The translations under genes and the position numbers were made by a program. Source: Candidatus Gastranaerophilales bacterium (lineage in GTDB: Bacteria > Cyanobacteriota > Vampirovibrionia > Gastranaerophilales > Gastranaerophilaceae). Taken from it: a stretch of DNA of 64,000 nucleotides. The notes under the pieces are model-generated. The model saw only the letters and a program-made list of their open reading frames with translations. It did not search any database and was not told the origin of the DNA. The DNA is taken from positions 372,001 to 436,000 of the forward strand of contig CAJUJH010000002.1 in assembly GCA_910586855.1 (NCBI GenBank), written 5' to 3'. This document shows, one piece after another, positions 32,053 to 40,388 of the stretch (the first letter of the stretch is position 1; each line of letters starts with the position of its first letter).

Positions 32053-32169
32053 ACTGGCCCCCTTTCTATTCGGGAACTAACCCGAAGTCCAAAGATAATT
32101 GTCGGCTAGTTTCCTTAGAAAAGAGTATTCTTTTAACCCTGTGTTTAAATTTCAATGTTCCATATTTTC

Positions 32170-32197
32170 ATTATACCATACTTGATTATATTGTCAA
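32170..32197 (-). promoter_or_regulatory. Consensus promoter of candidate toxin mRNA
   Basis: On the minus strand a perfect TTGACA (32197-32192) and perfect TATAAT (32175-32170) are spaced by 16 bp. This is one of the two strongest promoters visible in the window, yet the only reading frame it serves directly is the 24-codon one at 32052. Confidence 0.8.
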
Positions 32198-32226
32198 TAA
32201 TTTAATCAAACTCTAGATTTTTTAAT

Positions 32227-32248
32227 ATATGCTGGAAGATTGAATGCA
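32227..32248 (+). repeat. Right 22-nt direct repeat of the cassette
   Basis: Matches 31422-31443 at 21 of 22 positions. GCAC/GTGC and a T run follow, giving a weak terminator-like hairpin. Confidence 0.8.
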
Positions 32249-32293
32249 CTTTATTGTGCGGTTTTTACTATTTTAATGGTTTTAAAAATAACT

Positions 32294-32785
32294 TTATTTT
32301 CCTAAAGAAAGTCTTGCAATTTCATTTGGGTGAAAGCTTGCTCTAATTGAATTGATTTTTTCTAAAATATTTTTTGGCAGATGATTTTTTTGCTCCAAAA
32401 GTGCATAATAAAATGCCTTGGATAAACCGTTTGAAAAACATGAGTGCCTTTTTGCAAGAACTTTTCCTGTGACAGTATCTATAAAAAATATTTTACATAA
32501 ATATCCCAAAGTTTCATCTTTGATAATATCAGGCATTTTGCCTTTATGAATATATGGGATATCTATCCAGTCAAGGTTTTCAAATTGTAATAGAAGAAAT
32601 ATAATATTATTTTTTGTGTATATCTGAAAAAACGGGTTTGTATTGGTAATTTTATCAATTAAATTTTTATCAGGAGATTTTTTTAAAATAAAAATATCAG
32701 CACAATTTTTGCTGAAATTCATAACAGAAATTTCATTTTTTATGCAAAATTCGCTGTAACATTCTCCTGTTTTATATTTTTTCAT
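32294..32785 (-). CDS. Hypothetical protein coupled to DMT permease
   Basis: A 163-residue protein of unknown family. It has strand-like hydrophobic segments (NNIIFLLLQFENLDWIDIPYI, LGYLCKIFFIDTVTGKVLAKR) but no true membrane helix or signal peptide. Its ATG overlaps the stop of the upstream permease by four bases (ATGA), so the two proteins are probably made together. A role linked to the transported substrate is only inference. Confidence 0.55.
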   Translation of the reverse strand: MKKYKTGECYSEFCIKNEISVMNFSKNCADIFILKKSPDKNLIDKITNTNPFFQIYTKNNIIFLLLQFENLDWIDIPYIHKGKMPDIIKDETLGYLCKIFFIDTVTGKVLAKRHSCFSNGLSKAFYYALLEQKNHLPKNILEKINSIRASFHPNEIARLSLGK

Positions 32786-33645
32786 CTGCTGTTAAAAATT
32801 ATCACTATTGAACCTATAATCATTATGATTGAGCCGATTATTTTTTTCAACAAATGTTTTTCATTGAATAATTTCCACCCTAAGAATACATTTATAAGAT
32901 TTGATAATTGAAATAGAGAAAGAGCCGGGGCTACCGGTATTTTTTCAAAGACAAAATTTGTTGAAAATTGCATCACAAAGACAAGAAAAGCCAAGGGTAT
33001 AAAGGGTAAAAGCTCATGTTTTAAATTTTTAGCATTAAATGCCTTGTTGTGCTTTATTTTTAAGATTAAAAATGAAAATACAAAACCAAAAATTACCCAT
33101 AATAAAAATGAGCACATAATATCAGATAAAAGTATGACCTTTTTTATAAATACTGCTTCTATTGCGCTAAAAATAAGAGCCAAGAATCTAAATTGAATAT
33201 CTTTCCTTTTAAGAAGGGAAAAGTTAAAATTTTCTCCTGTTGTTTCAAAAATAAAATATGTTCCAAATAATATTAATAATATTCCAAAGATTGCTCCGGC
33301 AGAGGGTATTTCCTTTATTAAAATTATGCCAAAAATAAGACCAATGATTGCCTTATATGAATTTATGGGTCCTAAAATTGAAAGTTCACCGTATTTTAAG
33401 GCAAAAATTAAAAATGCATTTCCAAGGGCGCCAAAAAATCCGCCGATAAATGCCCAGAGAATTGTTTCGGGTGAAATGCCGGCATAGAAAATCAAAAATA
33501 TTGGTGCGCAAAATATACTTAAAAGAAAATAGGTTTTAAAATTTGTATTTAATGGCGAAAAGCTTTTAGATAAGCTTTTTTGTGCTGCATTTAAAAATGA
33601 GTTTGAAAATACTCTTAAGACGGTCGCAAAAATAATTAAAAACAT
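32782..33645 (-). CDS. EamA/DMT-family permease
   Basis: A 287-residue inner-membrane protein with about ten hydrophobic helices in two repeats, the drug/metabolite transporter plan (AFIGGFFGALGNAFLIFALKYGE, then LGPINSYKAIIGLIFGIILIKEIP in the first half; PVAPALSLFQLSNLINVFLGWKLFNE in the second). The E-rich end of each fourth helix is the EamA hallmark. The substrate is unknown. It is the first gene of a two-gene operon. Confidence 0.8.
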   Translation of the reverse strand: MFLIIFATVLRVFSNSFLNAAQKSLSKSFSPLNTNFKTYFLLSIFCAPIFLIFYAGISPETILWAFIGGFFGALGNAFLIFALKYGELSILGPINSYKAIIGLIFGIILIKEIPSAGAIFGILLILFGTYFIFETTGENFNFSLLKRKDIQFRFLALIFSAIEAVFIKKVILLSDIMCSFLLWVIFGFVFSFLILKIKHNKAFNAKNLKHELLPFIPLAFLVFVMQFSTNFVFEKIPVAPALSLFQLSNLINVFLGWKLFNEKHLLKKIIGSIIMIIGSIVIIFNSR

Positions 33646-33875
33646 AGAAGTATTATAGCAAAATTAAAGTTTTAGAGGGGCGGATAATATAATATTTTAA
33701 AGCCTTTAATAGAAGATTTTGAAATTATTCTTGCTATTTAATTTTTAAGTTTTGTAAATTTGCTTTATTTTTTTATAAAGGTTTGAATAAACTGTGCCGT
33801 ATTTTAAAACATAAATAATTTATATGGAGATTATTTAAAAACGGGGCATACAACAGTATCACGAGGTAAACAACA

Positions 33876-33956
33876 ATGAGAAGACACATCCGCTTTATTA
33901 AATCCGGGACTAATTTAAGATTAATTACAAAAAGACTGCTTCAAATTATGGTTTGA
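33876..33956 (+). CDS. Candidate 26-residue basic microprotein
   Basis: An ATG at 33876 follows GAGG by about ten bases. The peptide begins MRRHIRFIKSGTNLRLITKR and ends in a short hydrophobic stretch; nine residues are Arg, Lys or His. Its last codons lie in the 5' arm of a terminator-like hairpin. It stands alone in the 380-base gap 33646-34025, with no downstream gene on this strand, so it is not a leader peptide for a known gene. The small size makes the coding call tentative. Confidence 0.35.
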   Translation: MRRHIRFIKSGTNLRLITKRLLQIMV

Positions 33957-33975
33957 AAATTTAAAACAGTCTTTT
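33930..33975 (+). terminator. Terminator-like nested hairpin after the microprotein
   Basis: Outer stem AAAAGACTG (33930-33938) / CAGTCTTTT (33967-33975) and inner stem TTCAAA/TTTGAA. The T run is short, so termination may be partial. Confidence 0.55.
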
Positions 33976-34025
33976 AAAAGAGTTTTTATAAATAAGATAA
34001 GGAAATAATTATGGAATTTTTTATA

Positions 34026-34403
34026 CTATATCTTATCGGTAACTTTAATTATGTGCCAGCCGAAATCAGTTTGGACAGGTTCTGATAATTCGCCTTTTGG
34101 CAGATTAAAAGCTGCGGTTTCAAATTCAGGCACCATTTGACCGCGCCCAAAGTATCCTAAATCTCCCCCTCTTTGACCTGAAGGACATTTAGAGAATTGT
34201 TTTGCCATTGCGCCAAATTCTTCTCCGCCTTCAATTCTGTTTTTTAAACCTTGGGCTTGAGATTTGGTTTCAACCAGAATGTGCGCTGCACGTACTTTTG
34301 TATAGTTTGCTGCATTAGGGTCAATTGAATTTTTAGCTTCGCTCATAGTTACTCCCATCATAAATAAAAATGTAAAAAATATTGTAGTTAAAAGTTTTTT
34401 CAT
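34026..34403 (-). CDS. Secreted parvulin-type peptidyl-prolyl isomerase
   Basis: A 125-residue protein with a signal peptide (MKKLLTTIFFTFLFMMGVTM, cleavage likely after SEA at about 23) and one PpiC domain: VRAAHILVETKSQAQGLKNR, FGAMAKQFSKCPSGQRGGDL, GYFGRGQMVPEFETAAFNLP and TDFGWHIIKV. It would help fold exported proteins. It is much shorter than SurA or PrsA and carries no extra chaperone domain. It is a single gene, divergent from sdaAB. Confidence 0.9.
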   Translation of the reverse strand: MKKLLTTIFFTFLFMMGVTMSEAKNSIDPNAANYTKVRAAHILVETKSQAQGLKNRIEGGEEFGAMAKQFSKCPSGQRGGDLGYFGRGQMVPEFETAAFNLPKGELSEPVQTDFGWHIIKVTDKI

Positions 34404-34546
34404 TCTTGGTTCCCTTTTATTATTTATTAATACTACTATAAAATTAAAATAAAGTTAATTTTTTTTAAATCGCCTTATTATATTATTACTGTAAGGTGTA
34501 TTTTGGTGGTAAAATACTGCATTGTTAGAGAAAAATCGTAAACTTT

Positions 34547-35218
34547 ATGAATAAAAATAAAACTCTTCTTGATATAATCGGTCCTTCAATGATAGGACCA
34601 TCCAGTTCTCATACAGCAGGAGCTTGCAGGATAGGTTTGATGGCAGGGAGAATCTTTGGCTGCAATATAGAAAAGGTAGAATTTACTTTATACAATTCTT
34701 TTGCAAAAACGGGGTTTGGACATGGGACAGAGCTTGCCCTGCTTGGGGGAGTTATGGGTTTTTATCCCGATAATCCTTTAATTAAAAATGCAATCAATAT
34801 TGCAAAAGATAAGAAAATTGATTTTAAATTTACGCACAAAGAAGATGTAAATATTCATCCAAATGGTGTTGATATAGAATTTGGCGCTGAAAATAAAAAG
34901 GTTAGCGTTTCAGGAAGTTCCTTGGGGGCCGGGGAAATTTGCATTAATAAAATTAACGGGTATAAATTTGATTTAAGAGGCGATTATGTTACTCTTGTTT
35001 TAATTTATAAAGATGCACCCGGAGTGGTTTACAGAGTGGCAAATCTTATTCAAAATCAAAATGTAAATATAGCCTCCATGCACTGCGACAGAAATGCTAA
35101 GGGGCAGGTTGCTTCAATGGGAATAGCCTTGGATAATGAGGTTTCAGAATATACTATGCAAAAATTATCTGAAATTAATGATATGTATTTTATTAGAAAA
35201 CTGGAAAAGATTGCATAA
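34547..35218 (+). CDS. sdaAB: L-serine dehydratase, beta subunit
   Basis: A 223-residue subunit with IIGPSMIGPSSSHTAGACRIG near the start, the substrate-binding segment FAKTGFGHGTE, and a C-terminal ACT-like domain (YVTLVLIYKDAPGVVYRVAN). With the alpha subunit it deaminates serine to pyruvate using a [4Fe-4S] cluster. The TAA stop is immediately followed by the ATG of the alpha gene (TAAATG), so they are an operon. Confidence 0.96.
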   Translation: MNKNKTLLDIIGPSMIGPSSSHTAGACRIGLMAGRIFGCNIEKVEFTLYNSFAKTGFGHGTELALLGGVMGFYPDNPLIKNAINIAKDKKIDFKFTHKEDVNIHPNGVDIEFGAENKKVSVSGSSLGAGEICINKINGYKFDLRGDYVTLVLIYKDAPGVVYRVANLIQNQNVNIASMHCDRNAKGQVASMGIALDNEVSEYTMQKLSEINDMYFIRKLEKIA

Positions 35219-36196
35219 ATGAATATAAAAACGTTTGAAGAATTATTGCAGGCTATTGATGAAATTCACGAGAGCTCTTTGAAAAAAGAGGGTGTTGAAA
35301 CTGAAATCTATGCTTTTATTCAGATAAGAGAAGCTGAATTTTTGGAAATTTCTGTCGCTGAATTTAGAAGCAGGGTTTTAAATATTTTAAATACAATGAA
35401 AGAGGCTGTATCTAACGGGTTAAATTCAAATGAACTTTCTAAAAGCGGGCTTTCGGGGGAAAATACAGGAATTGTTAAAAATGCTTTAGAGGAAATGGAA
35501 TGCGGATATCTTCAAAAAGCTACCAATGGTAATGAATTTAATATAAAAGAAGGTCGTTTTTCAACTCTTTCCTCTGTTCAAAAAAAACTGATGCTTTATA
35601 CATTTAGCATTATTGAAGAAAATGCAAGAATGGGGAAAATTGCTGCCTGTCCTACAGCAGGGTCCTGCGGTATAGTTCCCGGTGTTTTATATGCGCTTAG
35701 TGAAGAATTAAACCTGGATAATGAAAAACTTATTAATGCTTTAATTACAGCAGGAACTATAGGTGAGATTGTTTCATACAAGATGGCTCTTGCAGGAGCT
35801 GTTGCAGGGTGTCAGGCAGAGTGCGGTGTTGGTGCCGCTATGGCGGCAGGTGCTGCCTGCTATATTATGGGCGGCTCAAATGAACAGATTTTAAATGCTG
35901 CTGCTCTTAGTTTAAAGAATATTTTGGGTTTAACTTGCGACCCTGTGGCAGGACTTGTTGAAGTACCCTGTGTTAAAAGAAATATCTTTATGGGAATGCA
36001 TGCTTTAACTGCAGCTGAATTATCGCTTTTTGGGGTTAAATCTAAGATTCCAATTGATGATATTGTGGATGCTATGAAAGAAACGGGCGATTTAATGTCA
36101 AATCGTTTAAAAGAAAGTTCTGAAGCCGGTTTAGCCAAAACAAAGAGTGGAATATTTATTGAATCTATGTTGAAAGAAAGATTTAGGCAGGCTTAA
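35219..36196 (+). CDS. sdaAA: L-serine dehydratase, alpha subunit
   Basis: A 325-residue catalytic subunit with the Fe-S ligand segments CPTAGSCGIVPGVLYAL and LTCDPVAGLVEVPCVKRN and the Gly/Ala-rich VAGCQAECGVGAAMAAGA. The two-subunit form is typical of Gram-positives and many anaerobes. The product pyruvate joins the pyruvate-kinase pool. Confidence 0.96.
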   Translation: MNIKTFEELLQAIDEIHESSLKKEGVETEIYAFIQIREAEFLEISVAEFRSRVLNILNTMKEAVSNGLNSNELSKSGLSGENTGIVKNALEEMECGYLQKATNGNEFNIKEGRFSTLSSVQKKLMLYTFSIIEENARMGKIAACPTAGSCGIVPGVLYALSEELNLDNEKLINALITAGTIGEIVSYKMALAGAVAGCQAECGVGAAMAAGAACYIMGGSNEQILNAAALSLKNILGLTCDPVAGLVEVPCVKRNIFMGMHALTAAELSLFGVKSKIPIDDIVDAMKETGDLMSNRLKESSEAGLAKTKSGIFIESMLKERFRQA

Positions 36197-36275
36197 CTTT
36201 AATTTTTTTCTTTAAATTTTTTATGTTATTATTAGCTTGAAATAATAAAATTATTTAGAATAAGGCAAGGGTTTA

Positions 36276-37238
36276 ATGCATATTGATTTTGTTAAAAATA
36301 ACCAAAAAAAAGGTAATAATAAATATGCTGAAATTGAGAAATACTGCGTTAAAAACAGTATGGAAAATCCTAAAGTTTCAATAATAGTTCCTGCTTATAA
36401 TGTTGAAAAATATATTTATGATTGTTTGTTATCCTTAGTGAAGCAAACTTTTAAAGAGATTGAAATAATAGTAATAAACGATGGTTCTATTGATAATACA
36501 TTTGAGATTATTGAGGAATTTTCCAAAAGGGATGATAGAATCAGAGTGATTAATCAGAAAAATCAGGGAAATTCTTGTGCCAGAAATTCAGGGCTTGAAA
36601 TAGCAAAGGGTAAATATATATCTTTTATTGATTCTGACGATTGGGTGGATGAGAATTATATTGAGCAATTATACAATACTATTGAACGTAGCAATAGTGA
36701 TATTGCGGCTGCAACCATAATAAGAAAGAGAAAATATACTCAAAAATACAGAGTACATTATGCGGAAGAAAAAATATTTACTTTATTGGAAGATAAAATT
36801 AAGGCTTCAAGAATTCCTGTTTGCTGCTATGTTTGGAATAAGCTCTACAGAGCTGAAAAAATTGTCGGGCATAAATTTAAGAGCGGAGTTTTTTTTGAAG
36901 ATGTATTATGGCTTCCTGAGGCTATTAAAAAATGCGGTAGTATGGTAACTGTTCCAGGGACAAATTATTATTACAGGGTAAACAATGCTTCAATTGTTAA
37001 GAAAAAACCCAGTATAAAGAAACAGGATGATTCATACAATGCAAAAAAATATCTGCTGGAGTTTTTCAAGCAAAATAATCTTGAAATACCAAAGAAGAGT
37101 GAGATTATAACAAGACGTATAAAATATCTTTTAAATATTCCTGTATTAAAAATAAAGGAGTATCGAAATATCGAGACTGCTTATTTATTTGATTTAATAC
37201 CTGTTTTTTCAAAGAAATTAGGAGATAATAATGCCTAA
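36276..37238 (+). CDS. Family 2 glycosyltransferase
   Basis: A 320-residue GT2 enzyme. After an unusual 30-residue N-terminal extension comes VSIIVPAYNVEKYIYDCLLS, IIVINDGSIDNTFEII and the metal site SFIDSDDWVDENYI. VCCYVWNKLYRAEKI and GVFFEDVLWLPE are typical of polysaccharide GT2 proteins. The first ATG has AAGGG five bases before it; an internal ATG at 36361 has no site. It overlaps the next gene by eight bases, so both act in one surface-glycan pathway. Confidence 0.85.
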   Translation: MHIDFVKNNQKKGNNKYAEIEKYCVKNSMENPKVSIIVPAYNVEKYIYDCLLSLVKQTFKEIEIIVINDGSIDNTFEIIEEFSKRDDRIRVINQKNQGNSCARNSGLEIAKGKYISFIDSDDWVDENYIEQLYNTIERSNSDIAAATIIRKRKYTQKYRVHYAEEKIFTLLEDKIKASRIPVCCYVWNKLYRAEKIVGHKFKSGVFFEDVLWLPEAIKKCGSMVTVPGTNYYYRVNNASIVKKKPSIKKQDDSYNAKKYLLEFFKQNNLEIPKKSEIITRRIKYLLNIPVLKIKEYRNIETAYLFDLIPVFSKKLGDNNA

Positions 37239-38979
37239 AATCAGTGTTATTATTCCTGCTTATAATGATGAAAGATATATTAGCAGGTGTTTAGATTCTT
37301 TTATTTGCCAAACATTTAGCGATATGGAGATAATCGTTGTTGATGACGGCTCAACAGATTCAACACCAAATATTTTGGAAGACTATTGTAAAAAAGATTC
37401 CAGAATAAAGATTATAACTCAGCGAAATCAAAAACAGGGAGCTGCAAGAAATAATGCTTTAAAGATTGCAAGTTCAGATTTTATTATGTTTGCAGACAGT
37501 GATGACTGGGTTGATTTAGATTATTGTGAGAAAGCATATAATACTATAATTAAGTATGATGCCGATATAGCCTTAACATCTGCTGTTCGCATAAAAAACA
37601 ATGGCAAATTTAAAACTTACTATGATTTTAAAGAAGAAATTTTCTGCGATAATTTTCAAGATATTATAAAAATTGCAAAAGTGCCGGGATATTGGCAAGT
37701 TTGGGGAAAACTTTTTAAAAAATCATTATTGGACGGTATTTTCTTTGAAGAAGAAGTTTTTTATGAAGACCCTGAATATTTAATTAAGGTTTTACATAAA
37801 GCAAAAAGCCTAATAACGGTTGCAAATAGTAAATATTATTATTTTTCAAATCCTAATTCAACTATAAAATCCAAGCACACAATAGCAAAAATTCAAAATC
37901 AAATAAGTTCAATGGAAAAAGTTTTTGCGTATGCTAAAACCCATTCTTTAGAGCTGCCTCCGCTTCAAATTACCAAAAAGAAGTGCCTGTTATCAAGAGT
38001 AAAAATATATACCGACAGGAAGGAATATTATTTATTTGGAATTAAGTTCTTTACTAAAAATGAACCATACAACTGTGAAAAGGTTTTTTTGGTATTTAAT
38101 ACAGCCTTTTTTGGCGATGTTTTATTATGTAATCCATTGTGTCAAAATATAAAGGCAATTTATCCTGATTCAAAAGTTGTTTTTGTGGTAAACAAGCCTT
38201 TTTATGACGCTGCCAAATATCAAGATTGTGTGGATGATGTTATTATTTATGATAAAAAATCTAAGCATAAAGGTTTTTTGGGGTTGTTAAGATTCGTTAG
38301 AGAATTTAAATATAAGAATATTTTTGCATCTTTTATTACTTATAAAAATCTAAGAAATAGCTTAATTGCAAAACTTTTAGGGTCACAATATGTAATAAAT
38401 CCTAATGAAAATGCGCAGGATATATCAATGCAAAAAAGACATTGTAATATGCTCAGTATTCTTACCAGCAAGAGTATTGCGAATTTTCCTATGCGCTGCA
38501 ATATCTCTGGTGATATATTTGATGAGCTTAAAAAAAGATTAAATTTGCCTGATAATTATATTGTTATATGTGCTATAAGTAAAAATCCACCGAAGGATAT
38601 GCCTATAGATACAGCTATTGATTTAATTAAACTTATAAATAACACGGAATATAAACCAGTTTTAGTGGGTGCCGGTGCACTATCTGAAAAGTATGCAGCA
38701 GATTTAGATTCTGCCGGAGCAAGCTATATTAATACTGTAGGTAAGACAACAATTTATGAGCTTGCAAATGTTATAAAAAATGCAAAATGTTTAGTCAGTG
38801 TTGATACGGGGACAATGCATTTAGGTTGCGCTATTCAAACTCCGACCATAGCAGTATTTTATGAACAAATTACGCTTAAACCGTGGTCTCCAAATCCTGA
38901 AATATATAATTCCGTTATTATTAACAAGGAACAGACGCCTCAAAATATATTTAATGCTGTAAAAACTAAGCTGATATAA
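37231..38979 (+). CDS. Bifunctional GT2-GT9 glycosyltransferase fusion
   Basis: A 582-residue protein in two parts. Residues 1-260 are GT2 (ISVIIPAYNDERYISRCLDS, IIVVDDGSTDSTPNIL, FIMFADSDDWVDLDY). Residues ~285-582 are a GT9, heptosyltransferase-like domain (VFLVFNTAFFGDVLLCNPLC, VVFVVNKPF, and LVSVDTGTMHLGCAIQTPTI near the end, the GT9 nucleotide-sugar loop). The linker contains YYLFGIKFFTK, a motif often found in capsule/LPS transferases. It overlaps the preceding GT2 gene by eight bases. It probably adds two sugars in sequence to a cell-surface glycan. Confidence 0.85.
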   Translation: MPKISVIIPAYNDERYISRCLDSFICQTFSDMEIIVVDDGSTDSTPNILEDYCKKDSRIKIITQRNQKQGAARNNALKIASSDFIMFADSDDWVDLDYCEKAYNTIIKYDADIALTSAVRIKNNGKFKTYYDFKEEIFCDNFQDIIKIAKVPGYWQVWGKLFKKSLLDGIFFEEEVFYEDPEYLIKVLHKAKSLITVANSKYYYFSNPNSTIKSKHTIAKIQNQISSMEKVFAYAKTHSLELPPLQITKKKCLLSRVKIYTDRKEYYLFGIKFFTKNEPYNCEKVFLVFNTAFFGDVLLCNPLCQNIKAIYPDSKVVFVVNKPFYDAAKYQDCVDDVIIYDKKSKHKGFLGLLRFVREFKYKNIFASFITYKNLRNSLIAKLLGSQYVINPNENAQDISMQKRHCNMLSILTSKSIANFPMRCNISGDIFDELKKRLNLPDNYIVICAISKNPPKDMPIDTAIDLIKLINNTEYKPVLVGAGALSEKYAADLDSAGASYINTVGKTTIYELANVIKNAKCLVSVDTGTMHLGCAIQTPTIAVFYEQITLKPWSPNPEIYNSVIINKEQTPQNIFNAVKTKLI

Positions 38980-39076
38980 AAATTTTTACAAACTTTTAAT
39001 ATTTCTATCAATTATTTTTATTTTTTGGTTTTATGGTGATATATTATACTTGTATAAAAAAGGGTTATGATTATAT

Positions 39077-39829
39077 ATGCAAAACGAGTTTGATAAAAAT
39101 GAAGAAAATAATGTAACTGCCCCGGTTACGGTAGCAGAAGCTGATATTGAAGAAAAAAATAAAGAAGAAAACACAGAAAACAAAAGCGAAGAAAATATTG
39201 AAGAAAATGCAAAAGTTAAAGAACATATAAATAAAAACCCCAATATGTCCTCTCCTATTGTTGAAAAATCATATTCTGTACACCCCGTTATTGATAAAAA
39301 TCTCGAAGAAGCTAAAAAACTTCAAAAAACCCAAGATATTAATGAACTTGGCGCGGTTCAAGAAATTGAAGAGCCTAAAAAAGCTGTAGAAACTGAAGAA
39401 ATCGGTGAAAGTGAAGAAATTAAAGAAATTAAATCCGATTTAGCTGATGCTATAAAAGAAAACGATATAAGAGAAATCTTTGATTATTTTGATATTGGCG
39501 TTTTTATGTATAGAGATGGCACTTGCGGACTTTCAGAATACAGACAGCCTTCTGAAACTATAACTTATGGCAGCCTGGGTATTAATGAAGAAAAATTACT
39601 TGAAGATGTTGTAAAAATTAGCGGTAATGCAGATTTTAGAAAATCCAGCCTAAAAAGTTTTGGTAAAATTAAATTTATCGGCGGGTGTGCTGATTTTCGC
39701 GATTCAAACTTTACATTAAAAATGAAACTGCCAAAAATTGGTGCAAGAGTTATCTTTTATGATAATCAGACGTTATTTCAAGGCATTATTATTAAAATAA
39801 TAACTTCAATTAGAAGTTTGTTGAAGTAA
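39077..39829 (+). CDS. Hypothetical protein with long acidic N-terminal region
   Basis: A 250-residue protein. The first ~135 residues are low-complexity and Glu/Lys-rich (EEKNKEENTENKSEENIEE), probably disordered or coiled. Residues ~140-250 form a compact part (IREIFDYFDIGVFMYRDGTCG, KFIGGCADFRDSNFTLKMK) that ends in a short hydrophobic-basic tail. I do not recognise the family. The acidic stretch could bind a basic partner. It is alone between the glycosyltransferase operon and marR. Confidence 0.5.
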   Translation: MQNEFDKNEENNVTAPVTVAEADIEEKNKEENTENKSEENIEENAKVKEHINKNPNMSSPIVEKSYSVHPVIDKNLEEAKKLQKTQDINELGAVQEIEEPKKAVETEEIGESEEIKEIKSDLADAIKENDIREIFDYFDIGVFMYRDGTCGLSEYRQPSETITYGSLGINEEKLLEDVVKISGNADFRKSSLKSFGKIKFIGGCADFRDSNFTLKMKLPKIGARVIFYDNQTLFQGIIIKIITSIRSLLK

Positions 39830-39882
39830 AACCGTATGGATTTTAGTAAATAAGTACGTTAAGGTAATTTGAAAAGTTGTTC

Positions 39883-39911
39883 TTGACAATGGTTTGATAT
39901 CTAACTATAAT
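39883..39911 (+). promoter_or_regulatory. marR promoter with embedded operator
   Basis: TTGACA (39883-39888) and TATAAT (39906-39911) are spaced by 17 bp. The spacer and first -10 bases hold the 17-mer GTTTGATATCTAACTAT (39892-39908), whose exact reverse complement lies before the cupin gene. The core TTTGATATCTAA is a near-palindrome, the form of a MarR operator, placed to block polymerase. The ATG is seven bases after the -10 box, so the mRNA is probably leaderless. Confidence 0.75.
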
Positions 39912-39918
39912 AATTTCT

Positions 39919-40332
39919 ATGGGAAAAGCATTGTCTTTAATTTCAAAGCTGCATGAATCTGGCAGCAGGTTTATAGTGGAAAGTCTTAAAGCTAACGGTA
40001 TAATGGATTTTTCTCCAAGCCATGGAGATATTTTAGCAGCTCTATATACCAAAAACAGGATAACCATGAAAGAGATTTCATCTCAAATCCACAGGACAAA
40101 AGCAACTGTTAGTGTCCTTGTAAATAAATTGGAAAAAACAGGTTTTGTAAAACGGGAAAAGTCTACTGAGGATAATCGTGTTACATATATTGTCCTAACT
40201 GAAAAAGGAGAAAATTTCAGAGAAATATTCAATCAAATTTCTAAGGATTTGAATGATATGCTATATAAAAATCTTTCTGATACTGAGGCTTTAGCGCTTG
40301 ATTTATTACTTGAAAAGATGCTTAAAGGATAA
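39919..40332 (+). CDS. MarR-family transcriptional regulator
   Basis: A 137-residue winged-helix repressor. SPSHGDILAALYTKNRITMKEISSQIHRTKATVSVLVNKLEKTGFV is the helix-turn-helix and REKSTEDNRVTYIVLTEKG the wing, the MarR pattern. It probably represses itself and the cupin gene through the shared 17-bp site. Its ligand is unknown; the neighbours (two cupins, a CMD protein, a permease) suggest a small organic or oxidative-stress signal. Confidence 0.9.
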   Translation: MGKALSLISKLHESGSRFIVESLKANGIMDFSPSHGDILAALYTKNRITMKEISSQIHRTKATVSVLVNKLEKTGFVKREKSTEDNRVTYIVLTEKGENFREIFNQISKDLNDMLYKNLSDTEALALDLLLEKMLKG

Positions 40333-40388
40333 CTTTGCAGGTTTAAAAATTTGAAGCTTAATGTTTAAAAACGTATTTTTTTAAATAA

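Larger units (their letters stand above)
31422..32248. mobile_element. Candidate mini-element bounded by 22-nt direct repeats
   Basis: ATATGTTGGAAGATTGAATG (plus CA) at 31422-31443 recurs at 32227-32248 with one change (T to C). Looser similarity continues for about 20 more bases to a T run in both copies. The 0.8 kb between holds a two-gene minus-strand unit and a candidate toxin-antitoxin module, and the left end is 28 bases after tRNA-Pro. No integrase or transposase is present. Mobility is inference from the repeats, the tRNA position and the cargo. Confidence 0.5.

Noticed and set aside
31919..32148. AACACAGGGT...ACCCTGTGTT as terminal inverted repeats of a transposon
   Set aside because: These lie at the 5' ends of the two convergent transcripts just inside their promoters; there is no transposase, and no target duplication is visible at these positions.
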